A stretch of DNA of 64,000 bases from positions 36,585 through 100,584 of the forward strand of contig NZ_BBDO01000010.1 in assembly GCF_001316285.1 (NCBI RefSeq). Direction: 5' to 3'. Of this stretch, positions 52,451 to 61,491 are shown in pieces (position 1 is the first letter of the stretch; every line of letters begins with the position of its first letter). The notes below the pieces were generated by a model that saw only the letters and a list, made by a program, of their open reading frames with translations, was not told where the DNA came from and did not search any database. This stretch comes from Vulcanisaeta sp. JCM 16161 (GTDB lineage: Archaea > Thermoproteota > Thermoprotei > Thermoproteales > Thermocladiaceae). The position numbers and the translations under genes are program-made.

Positions 52451-53968
52451 ATGGTTCTCAACGGCTTAAGGATTTGCTGGGGTAAGAAGGTGAGGGGCTC
52501 GAGGAGGCTCGAGTGTGGTGAGGAGGTTGATGATCCAAGGGTCGTTGAGGAAACCATGAGGCTAATCAATGAGTTCCTAAGCAGGGTTGAGAAGCACAGA
52601 GCAATACTGTTCAGTAATTCAACAACACCGTTTGATGAGCCAATAAGGGCGCTGAGCAATTGGTTACGGGAAATCAGGGTTAAGATCGAGGAAAGCAGTA
52701 ATGAAAATATAACCAACCTAAGGAGGGCAATGCTCGATGCCGGCGAGAAAACGCTCGAGCTCCTAAACCAAGCACGCGAGAAGTGGCTGAGTACCTATCG
52801 AAGGGAGCTCGAAGAGTTAATCAGTAAACTAAAGAGTGAAGAGGTGAGGATAATCATAAGCGGCGAGCCATTTAACAAAAACAAGAGCTTTGTGGCGCAT
52901 TTTTACACGGAGAGCCTAACGATTTATCTAGAGAGAGTAGCCAAGACAGAGAGTATAACGATAACGCTGCGCTTAAATGGTCTCAGAGGCACTTATATAT
53001 CTGTGCCTATACTCTTCAGCGGCAACACGCTAAGAGCAATGCAGTACGGGCTTTTGCTGACCGACGGCTCGATTAGTAAGGATAGGTACCCAGAGATGGG
53101 GACTAACCAGCTTTGGCAAGTCATCACTTGGCTATCGGCTTGGCCAAGGAAGAACCACATGCGCATACGTGGTGTGAGCATTAATGACAATGGCATAAAC
53201 ATCATGTGGAATTTAATGGCTATTAATCATAGGGGCACGCTCAAAAGCAAGACCGAGGTTGTCAAAGAAGCCAGCAAACTAAATAACGAGGATTTCTTAA
53301 TATTTTTACTATTCGCAATCTTAGGCGATGGCAGTGTAGATATTAAGATGAAGACTGTTAAACTTTCAATGAGTGAGATAAAACGCAAAACATGGGACAA
53401 CCTAATTGAGATATTGAAAGACCTTAAATTCAGGGAGAAGAATGAAGGGCATTTAATTGGTTATAAAGTTTGTCCATCAAAGGCTGTTGAGTTGGTTAGT
53501 AGAATACTTAGCGACACATTAATTAAAGCCTTATTCGAGGACTTAAGCTTACTACCAGACGCGGAAAAGCTTAGGCGCTTAATAACGTTGGCAAGCATGA
53601 AGGTTAAGCCAAGGGGTTGGTCTTCAATCGAGGTTGCCGGTATTAAGATGACTGTCAGCGTGAATGATATTGGTCATGTTGAGCTTAAGGCCGTGCGTAA
53701 GGATTATGAGGCTGTTTTAGAGACTTTGAAAAATGCAGGCTATGATGCTGAGCTGAGTAGGCGGGGTAAGAGGTACGTGGTCTACATGGGCATAGATGTG
53801 ATAAGGAAGTACCCTGAGCTCGTCAGCAAGGTATGCGAGGTGTTGAGGAGGACGCACGAGGAGGCAGCCAGCGAGGGCAAGGAAAGGAGGGCAAAGGCAA
53901 TAACAAGGGCGATGGAGAGGCTGAACTGCCCCACCCAAAGCCCACGGGCCAAAAACCACCACACCTAA
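52451..53968 (+). CDS. PaREP2-family protein with two LAGLIDADG-like motifs
   Basis: 505 residues. The N-terminal 160 residues include a coiled-coil part (IRVKIEESSNENITNLRRAM). The two halves of the later part have YGLLLTDGSISKDRYPEMG (about residue 200) and LFAILGDGSVDIKMKTV (about residue 290), spaced about 90 residues apart, as in LAGLIDADG homing endonucleases. The middle MGTNQLWQVITWLSAWP is the PaREP2 signature as I recall it. PaREP2 genes are dispersed, transposed-looking families in Pyrobaculum and relatives. Nuclease activity is an inference. Confidence 0.7.
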   Translation: MVLNGLRICWGKKVRGSRRLECGEEVDDPRVVEETMRLINEFLSRVEKHRAILFSNSTTPFDEPIRALSNWLREIRVKIEESSNENITNLRRAMLDAGEKTLELLNQAREKWLSTYRRELEELISKLKSEEVRIIISGEPFNKNKSFVAHFYTESLTIYLERVAKTESITITLRLNGLRGTYISVPILFSGNTLRAMQYGLLLTDGSISKDRYPEMGTNQLWQVITWLSAWPRKNHMRIRGVSINDNGINIMWNLMAINHRGTLKSKTEVVKEASKLNNEDFLIFLLFAILGDGSVDIKMKTVKLSMSEIKRKTWDNLIEILKDLKFREKNEGHLIGYKVCPSKAVELVSRILSDTLIKALFEDLSLLPDAEKLRRLITLASMKVKPRGWSSIEVAGIKMTVSVNDIGHVELKAVRKDYEAVLETLKNAGYDAELSRRGKRYVVYMGIDVIRKYPELVSKVCEVLRRTHEEAASEGKERRAKAITRAMERLNCPTQSPRAKNHHT

Positions 53969-54077
53969 TCTTTCAATACTATTAGAATTAGTCCAGGCTT
54001 AAATTCCAGCATCCACACTACATAATAAAAAGTTAGTTTTTGAGCATTCAAATAAATACCCAGACCTAGTCAAGTGG

Positions 54078-54296
54078 GTGCCCAGGGATGGCTCGGCTGA
54101 TGAGTGGGTCGAGGCCAGGTTTAGGATTTACGGGAAGGAGGTTTATGCGCAGGAGTACACGAAGGCAGTGCAGGGATACCCATCAAGGGCAAGCCAGGAA
54201 AAGGGCAGGGCAATACTTGAAGCGGCAATAGACGAAGTCGTCCAGCTAATAAATGATTTAAGAAACGGAAAACTACCAATAACAAAGGTTAAGTAG
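54078..54296 (+). CDS. Small conserved protein after PaREP2
   Basis: 72 residues (GTG at 54078 used; coding sequence seems to extend upstream, FEHSNKYPDLVKW). Contains ADEWVEARFRIYGKEVYAQE and RAILEAAIDEVVQLINDLRN. Helical and charged, with no cysteines. Perhaps a remnant or a partner of PaREP2. I do not recognise it. Confidence 0.4.
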   Translation: MPRDGSADEWVEARFRIYGKEVYAQEYTKAVQGYPSRASQEKGRAILEAAIDEVVQLINDLRNGKLPITKVK

Positions 54297-54339
54297 GGAC
54301 GATCTATGAATGACCATCTCTGTAAGGGTATTAAAAATG

Positions 54340-55903
54340 TTATTGAGGTATGTTTAATATTGGTAATAGAATGTGATGAACCATCTGGCATTCACCACCT
54401 AGGTAATAATTTGATTCATTAATGATTATACCGATTGGGTATATAAGTATTGGTTGTGGACCAGTTATTGGCAGTGGATTGCCAATTATTGTTATGTAAA
54501 AATTAGTATTCCTAGGAACAATTATCAGGGCACCTAGGTTGTTATAGCCATATGATATCATGGTCACGGCATCATTGTTCATGACATTCGTTATATATTG
54601 ATTATTGTCAAAAGCGTTTAAGACATACACACCAATTACTAAGGAGAGGATTGTAAAATCTAGATTAATTACATGGTTAGGCATTGACGTATACATTACC
54701 CACCAGGGAAAATAATAGCTAATAGATGTTAGATCTATGGCGGGCGGAATTGCCTGCGAGCAATTATTAGTAAGGCCTTTACCCAGACTATTGATTATTA
54801 TTAAATGCCCCTTATTATGTAGTATTTCGCTGAACATTCGCGTTAATGATCCATTGCCGATGTCTAGGTAGGTGTTGAGCCTTATCGTTGAGTAACTTAT
54901 ATCAAGGAGGCTGGTGCTAAGGCCATGGTGCCGTTTATCCAAGCATTTACCTGAGAGATGCCGAATGAATTCACTCCGTATAGCTGAAAGGATACGTTTG
55001 CCATGTATGAAGGTATGCCATAATATACAAAGCCCTGATGCGGAACGAAGTACTGCACTATGGGAGGTTCATTTTCGGTTTTAGAAAACATGGTGCTGCT
55101 AATAATGATGCCACTGGAAGGTGAGAGTACGTAATAAGTGCCTTGTATAAAATAAGTAGGTCCTATGGATATTAGGCTTCCGTTTTCATTGAGGATATTA
55201 TATATCCCGCTATTGCTTATGTATGACCCAACGCTAATTGAGGCGAGGAATAAATTCTTTATGACACTTATATCCCAACCAACAAATATTAACGGTACGC
55301 CACCACTAAATATGCGATATTGCTTAAGTACCCAAACGTAAATATCCTTATTCGTATTTACGGTATTTACCGTTAATGACTTTACATAGTTAAAGTTAAC
55401 ATACAAATTAATTTCCACAGGCCTCTCCGTTACTATCCATGCTGGATTGTACGGTATTGCGATTACGGCTGTCCTAACGATATCGCCGACGCCATAAGTT
55501 ATGAAGCAATTAATGAGGGTCTAATCGAATCTCCGTAATCCCTAAGCCATATATCTCCAATACTAATAAGCCCGTTATCTCCCGCCTTAACGAAAAGATG
55601 CCGATCCAAGTTAATACTAACAGAGCCAAATCCCCGGTAATAACCAAGTAGGTAGATCTCAGCTGGGGTGTATGCGTATAGTGTTACGGTGATTGATGCG
55701 GGTATGCCATTGATGGTTCCATGTATTAATAGGGTTGGTCTACTAATGGGTAGTTTATAATAATTGATTTCGTAATTGGAACCAGAGATCTCCATAATAG
55801 GCTTATTTACAATGATCCCAATGCTCATTAGAATTACCAGTATTAACGCCATCATTGCTATATTGAGTATGACCATGGTAGCATTAGTACTATGTAAAGC
55901 CAT
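54340..55903 (-). CDS. Large exported surface protein, paralogue of D (frameshifted)
   Basis: About 520 residues after joining near 55500 and 54905. Starts MALHSTNATMVILNIAMMAL with a signal helix. Matches to D: INYYKLPISRPTLLIHGTIN (D: DYYNVSNAASPTLVIRAYL), SITVTLYAYTPAEIYLLGYY (D: VSLFAFTTTKIYTVGYY), and INGTMALAPASL with TYLDIGNGSLTRMFSEIL (D: YLDIGNGSVTNTLAVL). Role unknown. Two small membrane-protein genes lie upstream on the same strand. Confidence 0.6.
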
Positions 55904-56037
55904 ACTAACCGCTTAAATTAATGGTATCTAAGCTAATAAATGTTCTAATATCTAATATGTTAAGTTCAATAACCAAGTCCATAGGTATTGCTCGATCTCA
56001 ACGCAGAATATAACTTCCCACATTAGTATTCCTAAAT

Positions 56038-56220
56038 TCAGGGATACCTTCTCCATTCTAATAGCGATAATGCAAGAATGATAAAACCGGACGCGGTGAG
56101 GAGACTACCCATCACATTAAACTTCATTATGAAGAACGTAACACCCATTGAAATAACTAGGATGCCAAGCATGAAAGCCCTGTACTGACTAAACACAGAG
56201 CTTCTAAAGGGTATGTCCAT
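56038..56220 (-). CDS. Small membrane protein
   Basis: 60 residues with two membrane helices (AFMLGILVISMGVTFFIMKF and SLLTASGFIILALSLLEW). It follows the gene 56226-56624 by five bases in the same operon and precedes the paralogue of surface protein D. Unknown family. Confidence 0.45.
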   Translation of the reverse strand: MDIPFRSSVFSQYRAFMLGILVISMGVTFFIMKFNVMGSLLTASGFIILALSLLEWRRYP

Positions 56221-56225
56221 GTAGA

Positions 56226-56624
56226 TCAGGCTAGTACCACAAGTAGGATTATGGTGATAATGTAATACATGCCGTATGACGAGATTGAATATAGGCAGTT
56301 ATAATTACCGCAAATATCACGCCAATATTCAAAAAATAACATTACAAGCATAAAGTATGTGAAATAACGATAATTATTGATGATCCTGTCAACCTTATTG
56401 ATGAAGCAATAATCATATAGGAGATAGAACAAGAGACCTATACCAACCGTTATGAGAGACATTATTATTAGAGGTAATAATAATGAAGGATAGAAGTATA
56501 CCAAAGATCTCACGGTATTCATAGTTAAATAAAGCATTAAGATAAACAATGCGAAAATGAGCACGGCGAAAAGCGCGATTTCATAACGCCCAGCTTGAGT
56601 ATTGACATCGGGGCATTTGGGCAT
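56226..56624 (-). CDS. Membrane protein of about four helices
   Basis: 132 residues; four hydrophobic stretches (IALFAVLIFALFILMLYL; LLLPLIIMSLITVGIGLLFY; YFTYFMLVMLFFEYW; YGMYYIITIILLVVLA), with Cys pairs in the loop before the last. Same strand and likely the same operon as 56038-56220. It could help export the neighbouring surface protein. No known family. Confidence 0.5.
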   Translation of the reverse strand: MPKCPDVNTQAGRYEIALFAVLIFALFILMLYLTMNTVRSLVYFYPSLLLPLIIMSLITVGIGLLFYLLYDYCFINKVDRIINNYRYFTYFMLVMLFFEYWRDICGNYNCLYSISSYGMYYIITIILLVVLA

Positions 56625-56705
56625 ACTGGTATGGTGGTTTAGCTAATTATTTAAATGCTTGGTTATGAATCTAGGAGGAAAGTAGTATCTCGCATTAATG
56701 AATCC

Positions 56706-56912
56706 TCAATGACTCATTGTTGCTTTAATTAACTCATTAAATGCTGTTATGTTAAAATAATTGAGTGTGTAATTAACCAGCTCCGACCTTAGTGTCTCAA
56801 TTATTGTAGACCTGGCTTCATTGAACATAGTTACCGTTGTCTCATTTAGTACGCTAATTGCTGGCAATCCATTGGGTAATAGAGTTCGGCCTTCATCGTG
56901 ATTAATAGTCAC
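56706..56912 (-). pseudogene. C-terminal fragment of an exported protein cut by the TnpB element
   Basis: Reads VTINHDEGRTLLPNGLPAIS, then NETTVTMFNEARSTIIETLR and NYTLNYFNITAFNELIK to TMSH at 56706. It has no signal peptide. Its beginning lies in the inverted repeat at the left end of the TnpB element. I infer that it completes the N-terminal fragment 58318-59015 on the other side. Confidence 0.5.
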
Positions 56913-56932
56913 TTTTCGTGACTATTAATCAC
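56898..56932. repeat. Perfect 15-bp inverted repeat at the element border
   Basis: Left arm GTGATTAATAGTCAC (56898-56912), loop TTTTC, right arm GTGACTATTAATCAC (56918-56932). It is the strongest hairpin in this region and sits at the junction with the target gene; it may be the subterminal hairpin used by this element type. Confidence 0.7.
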
Positions 56933-56944
56933 TCGGCCTCATCA

Positions 56945-57060
56945 CTCCTTCCTCCTCCCCGTGCCGTCTACGGGAGCGGTGAACCACTCCCCTCGAGGAC
57001 ACGGGGAGCCTCGTTGGGTGCCTTCCTCCACCTCGCGACTGCTCATAGGCTTCACAGTGA
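56945..57060. ncRNA. GC-rich structured segment, candidate noncoding RNA
   Basis: Much higher G+C than its neighbours. Paired stretches: CTCCCCGTG (56955-56963) with CACGGGGAG (57000-57008); inside them CCGTCTACGG (small hairpin) and GGGAG...CTCCC (56972-56991 region). In a genome of moderate G+C this indicates a folded RNA in thermophiles. It is on the left side, while TnpB guide RNAs usually come from the right end. Strand unknown. Confidence 0.4.
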
Positions 57061-57118
57061 TACCCTTCAATAAAGTGTTAGCAGAAAAGCTTATAGCTTT
57101 TCCGCTACTTAAAATCAA

Positions 57119-57283
57119 ATGGAGCAGATAGTTTTCAGAGGCGTCATATCCTCTGCTGGGAGTGATAAGTACGGTGAGAAGAGGTATGCAATATACATCC
57201 CGAAGAGTGTTAGGGAGAAGGCCGGGAAAATTGCTGGAAAGGAGGTGATCGTAATTGTTATCCTACCAGATGATGGGGAGTAG
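57119..57283 (+). CDS. AbrB/SpoVT-like DNA-binding protein of the TnpB element
   Basis: 54 residues: MEQIVFRGVISSAGSDKYGE, then RYAIYIPKSVREKAGKIAGK and EVIVIVILPDDGE. This is the swapped-hairpin AbrB fold without a toxin-binding tail. ATG at 57119 is 26 bases after TTATAGC (57091-57097). It overlaps the TnpB start by 29 bases. It could repress the element. Confidence 0.65.
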   Translation: MEQIVFRGVISSAGSDKYGEKRYAIYIPKSVREKAGKIAGKEVIVIVILPDDGE

Positions 57284-58334
57284 ATTGATAGGGTCTAAGG
57301 AGGCACTCGAAAACTTCCAATTCGTGACTATAAACGGTAGGGTTGAGTTTGAAGACATTGGGAGAATCTCGAGGATTGCTTATTATTACTCAAAGGCTGT
57401 GAAGGCTGGGATTAACCTGGCTTTAAGAGGAGTTCCATTAGATGATGCTGTTAAGGAGTTGTATAAAATCATCCCTTACGCTTTTTACGCTGAAACAGCC
57501 TATAAGCAGGCATTAGCGTTAGTTAAGAATAATGGTAATAAGGTTGAGGTTAGGAGGAGGTGGATTGCCTGTAGGGGGAATAAAAGCGATAAGGGTAATA
57601 GGGGGATTAAGTTTCACGTTTCGGAGGACCACGTGGAAGTTAAGGTCAAGGATCCCTGGGGGACGTGGATCGTTGGAAGGGCTTATTTCGGCAGGAAGTA
57701 CTTACCATTGCTTCGTGAATCGGAGGATTTAGCGAGTAGAAGGGAGGAGGGTTATGGCGCGGTGATTTCCTTTAAGGAAAGGCCGATGATACACCTCCAA
57801 ATACCACTCTGGCTATACCTGAGGTACCTCTCTTCACCGAAACCACCTGGTTATGGTTTAGTTGCTGGTTTTGATTTAAATAGTGACAGGCTAAACGTGG
57901 TTGTGATCAACAGGGATGGTGGGGTTATTACCACCAAGACCTTCTGGTATTCAGACGTTACTAGGCCAGGTTTTCCTAAGGAGAGGGCTAAGGCTTTGAG
58001 ACTGAACGCTTTATCTGAGGCCCTTAATTTCCTCTCAAGGATTGGCGTTGATTACGTCGTATTTGAGGACTTATTCCTAGTTAAGAGGAGGAAGTTCACT
58101 AGGAGCAAAAGCGGTAATAGGAAGGTTTCACGTTTCGCTAAGAAGCAGTTGCTAACTCACGGTGTTATTAAGGCATTGAGGTTAGGGTTTAACGTCGTTT
58201 TAGTCAATCCTAAAGGTACTACCAACTCAGAGGAGCATGAAAAGGTGATGAGGGAAAAAGGATATGATAGGCATACGGCCTCAGCTTACTTAATAGCATT
58301 AAAGGGATTAGAAGTAATTAAAAATAATGAATAG
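57255..58334 (+). CDS. TnpB-like RNA-guided nuclease family protein, zinc ribbon not visible
   Basis: 359 residues. The RuvC-like triad is intact: Asp in GFDLNSDRLNVVVIN, Glu in VVFEDLF, Asp in YDRHTASAYLIA. Typical TnpB has a CxxC...CxxC zinc ribbon between the last two; here only VNPKGTTNSEEHEKVM is present, without Cys. TTG at 57255 is chosen because a perfect ribosome site GGAGGTGATC (57241-57250) ends four bases before it, within the AbrB gene. It ends at the element border. Confidence 0.75.
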   Translation: MLSYQMMGSRLIGSKEALENFQFVTINGRVEFEDIGRISRIAYYYSKAVKAGINLALRGVPLDDAVKELYKIIPYAFYAETAYKQALALVKNNGNKVEVRRRWIACRGNKSDKGNRGIKFHVSEDHVEVKVKDPWGTWIVGRAYFGRKYLPLLRESEDLASRREEGYGAVISFKERPMIHLQIPLWLYLRYLSSPKPPGYGLVAGFDLNSDRLNVVVINRDGGVITTKTFWYSDVTRPGFPKERAKALRLNALSEALNFLSRIGVDYVVFEDLFLVKRRKFTRSKSGNRKVSRFAKKQLLTHGVIKALRLGFNVVLVNPKGTTNSEEHEKVMREKGYDRHTASAYLIALKGLEVIKNNE

Positions 58335-59015
58335 TTACGTAAACGTGTAATAGACATATTATTCCAGTTATGTAGTTATTCGTGCTTGTCCTGGTCATTA
58401 CCTGCTCTGTCTCACTAACCCCCTTACTGACTATTTCATAGCAATACACGGTCTTTCCATGCCATTTCGTAGAATTCACGTAATTTATGTGCGAAATGAT
58501 TGAGTAATTGGCGCTAAATCCCTCAGAAACTACGCCAACACTAACATTACTCAACAGGTAATTAAACGGTAAAAGGCTCACAAATAATGAGTAAGTACCC
58601 TGCGCATAGCACTCACTACTCCTAAGCTGCGTTCATTAATGATCACGCGATTTGCCACACAAAGGCTTGTTCCATTGATCCAAAAGGCAACCTCTGATAG
58701 CGTTATGCGTGGTTCCTCCGGCGCTGATGTTTCGTTAATATACCTAACTGCTACGATAAAGACCTTACTGCCATTTATATACCCAAGGCTTATCTGGTCA
58801 ATTACCCTATAATTACCTATCCTATTACCAGATTCACTCATGGTGATTGAGGTGATGTTTACGTTGTATACCGCCGTAAACGTGCCATTGCTTATTAACT
58901 CCCTAAGCCTATCCACATAGCTCATGGTATTTGTACTATGGATGATTAATAATACGGTAACCGCAGCAGCAATGATTATCATAAGTAGCACAGCTAGAGT
59001 CAAAACTTTATTCAT
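58318..59015 (-). pseudogene. N-terminal part of an exported protein split by the TnpB element
   Basis: MNKVLTLAVLLMIIIAAAVT is a signal helix, followed by YVDRLRELISNGTFTAVYNV and a frame change near 58605 into LFVSLLPFNYLLSNV and ending STNNYITGIICLLHVYVTIH. The C-terminal rest is probably at 56706-56912, reading VTINHDEG on. The family is a Thermoproteales-type membrane-anchored lipoprotein-like protein; function unknown. Confidence 0.55.
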
Positions 59016-59109
59016 TACTTGATCGATCCCAAACTCATTTTTAAAGGTTATTACATATACAGGGACTTTAATATGATAAATTAAACAAATATAGTTAATC
59101 CTTAGGAAA

Positions 59110-59478
59110 TCATTCTAACGCAATATGTCCGGAGCCCTGTTCAGGCTCTACAATAACCGCGGTACCGTAGGCTATTATCTCGTCCATGTACTCACTGATC
59201 TCATTACTATCGAGCCTGAAACTAATGACGGCGTTAGCGCCAAGCTCCTTAGCATGTTGAATCATCCTCTCAATAGCCTGCCTCCTGGCTTGCTCGGCTA
59301 ACTCTGTGAATTCCTTAATCTCACCACCAGCTAAGGCCCTTAAACCCGCAAGAAACCTACCGCCAAGGCCTCTAGACCTAACCGTAATGCCTAAAACGAC
59401 GCCCAAAACCCTCACTATCCTATACCCAGGAATGTAGGGTGAAGTAACAACTATAACGTCACCCTCCCTAATCGCCAT
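59110..59478 (-). CDS. YbjQ/UPF0145 family protein
   Basis: 122 residues: IVVTSPYIPGYRIVRVLGVV with LGITVRSRGLGG, then a helix (QAIERMIQHAKELGANAVIS) and strand FRLDSNEI. Full length for this beta-alpha family (homopentamer, metal-binding suggested). Not obviously linked to the neighbours. Confidence 0.85.
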   Translation of the reverse strand: MAIREGDVIVVTSPYIPGYRIVRVLGVVLGITVRSRGLGGRFLAGLRALAGGEIKEFTELAEQARRQAIERMIQHAKELGANAVISFRLDSNEISEYMDEIIAYGTAVIVEPEQGSGHIALE

Positions 59479-59524
59479 TATTCACGATTATTCAAATAAA
59501 GTACTAAAGTTTTACCGCTATTCA

Positions 59525-60025
59525 CTACGGATCCTTAAGAAGCCAATTAAGGGCATCTAAGTAATCCTGAAAATCAGGCTCATTCCTGAGCTTACCTATA
59601 TCAACATTATTAGCCCACTCGGCTAAGTATCTCTTCTCGTAATTACCCTTATTATATCTCAACACATCCTCAGGTTGCTTCCTACACTTAATCTTGTCGA
59701 AGCCGAGCCCAATGCAAAGCCAGGCTCGTGCTTAGGTTGAACAAGGACAACCCTAACCCTATCCTCAAACCCCATCATGTAAGTCAAAACATCATTAACT
59801 GCCCTATCCTTACCCCTACTCTCCTCATCGATCACGAAAACCACCTTAATTATATATGGAATCAGTCACGGCGCTGGCCAATACCTTTCTTCGAAGTGCA
59901 TTACTGCACTTACCAGCCGGTAACCTCCTCACCTCAGGATTCGTGCTAATTCCTAATTTACGTATTAATTCCCTATGGAATCCAACGCCGTACGTATCCT
60001 CAACAACGATCATCCTCTTAATCAA
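59525..60025 (-). CDS. TOPRIM-like protein partnered with an AAA ATPase (frameshifted)
   Basis: About 165 residues in three frames (changes near 59850 and 59708). It starts LIKRMIVVEDTYGVGFHREL, where VVED fits the first TOPRIM acidic residue, followed by VVFVIDEESRGKDRAVNDVL (DEE at the expected second site) and HEAWLCIGLGFDKI, and ends LDALNWLLKDP. The ribosome site GGAGGTGAT lies five bases before TTG 60025 in the end of the ATPase gene. OLD-, PARIS- or DUF3226-like nuclease function is likely. Confidence 0.6.
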
Positions 60026-60029
60026 TTAA

Positions 60030-61429
60030 TCACCTCCCATAAAACACGTAATCGCTAAACGAAACGCCAAGCTCCTTAAGCTTACTCCTGAGACTCTCAA
60101 CATTGCTGACCTGCTCCACCGTAGTCGCTACGTTCAAGTCCTTACTAATAATTATCGTTCTCTCCGGACCGACTAAATTCACAAGAATTGGTGAGTGGGT
60201 GGCAACCAGTACGGGTATTTCTAGGTTATTGAGTAAATCAAATATCACCTCCAAGGCCCTGGCGTGCAGACTATTCTCAATTTCATCAATAAGTAAAATG
60301 GAGGGCTTAAGTTCAACTGCCGTGGCTATAGCCAGCACCTTAATAAGGCCATCGGGCATGTTAGGAGGAGGAAGTTCCAAGCCTCCTTCCTGCATTATCA
60401 GGGCCACCCTCCCTGCAAAGTCCCTAAAGCCTATGCTCACCTCTGGGAATAATTCCCTAAGCACCCGCTCAAGTTTATCAAGGCGTTTATTAGCACGAAG
60501 TGAATACAGGATAGATACTAAGTTCCTAGCCTAATATCCATTCTTTCTAGCCCACGCATTGGTGCTGGTTCTGAAATAGCACTCACGTCTGGATGCTTTA
60601 GAAGTATTACATTGGAAAACACCGCATCAAACACCATGAAGAAGTAAGGAAATGGCAATGTGGTCGTTGTAAGAGTAGGGACCGGGACAGGCATGCCTTT
60701 ATACTCATTAGCGTTGGTCCTATTCCATTTAAATATGAATGGAATAGTAGCTAGTCTGTCGGTGGGTAATGCTATGCCTAGAACCATGAGGAGATCCTGA
60801 TTTTCGTATTTTGGGGTACTCATTACATATAGGAGGGTAGAATAAAGAATTCCCAATATTCCATTGCCTAGCAATTTAAAGTCACCAATTAAGTATCCAT
60901 TCTGCTCTTTAAAATCGTCAAGCCCTATCTTCAGATCCTTCAAATACTTAGTGTACTTAGCTTTTAAATAAACACGTAGTCTATCCCCCATGATCTCGAT
61001 TTTTGATTCATTCACATCTATTTCAAACCATTGCGGCTCTATACTTCTTGGGCCAGTTAACGTAAATCTCGTGGAGAGAACCATACGCGTTGAGTATGTA
61101 TCATGTTCTCCCTCCCAGGTTATTCTTAAGGTTAGTTTAAAGCCCAATGGATTACTAAAGTCTTTAGCGTAAAATAGGTCCTGCGGATCCCAATAATAGG
61201 GCATATATGGCGCATAGGGTATTTTAATCAATTCATCCCTCGATAACGCCCTCATGAAAAAATGCACAGCCTCTAAAATATTCGTCTTACCTGCACCATT
61301 AGGACCAACTAATAGGTTTATACCTGGCCTGGGTCTCAACGTTAAATTCCTTATGCTCTTGAAGTTCTCTATAGTGATCTCCTTAGGAAATACCTTATAT
61401 CCATACACACGCATTATATCTTTACTCAT
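60030..61429 (-). CDS. ABC/AAA_21-type ATPase of a TOPRIM-ATPase pair (frameshifted)
   Basis: About 465 residues. ITIENFKSIRNLTLRPRPGI and Walker A LVGPNGAGKTNILEAVHFF at the start, then an insertion of about 250 residues, and at the end PSILLIDEIENSLHARALEV (Walker B with Glu) and VLVATHSPILVNLV (His switch). The frame changes near 60490-60520. This is the RecF/OLD-like fold. With the TOPRIM protein encoded four bases downstream it makes a two-protein system, such as OLD or PARIS phage defence. Confidence 0.8.
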
Positions 61430-61491
61430 TACCACTCTTAATTTTCGCTATAAAATTTATATTAATTTTTATAACCCGTTATATGATATTC

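Larger units (their letters stand above)
56898..58345 (+). mobile_element. TnpB-type (IS200/IS605-related, no TnpA) element with an AbrB-like gene
   Basis: The stretch between the two halves of a split exported-protein gene, about 1.43 kb. It holds, in order, a hairpin (56898-56932), a GC-rich segment, an AbrB-like gene (57119-57283) and a TnpB-like gene (57255-58334). Sequences at the two borders resemble each other as imperfect direct repeats: GTGATTAATAGTCAC (56898-56912) and ATAATGAATAGTTAC (58325-58339), 11 of 15 identical. Ends are approximate. No TnpA is present, so it may move with help in trans. Confidence 0.6.

Noticed and set aside
54020..54062. TTTATTTGAATGCTCAAAAACT on the reverse strand as a fifth promoter element (partial)
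   Set aside because: Only GAA and CTCAA match; the A-run and spacing differ and no exported gene follows directly.
56880..56945. GATGAG...GAAAA-like core on the minus strand, resembling a hammerhead ribozyme
   Set aside because: The CUGAUGA and GAAA boxes are not both intact and the pairing is a simple inverted repeat.
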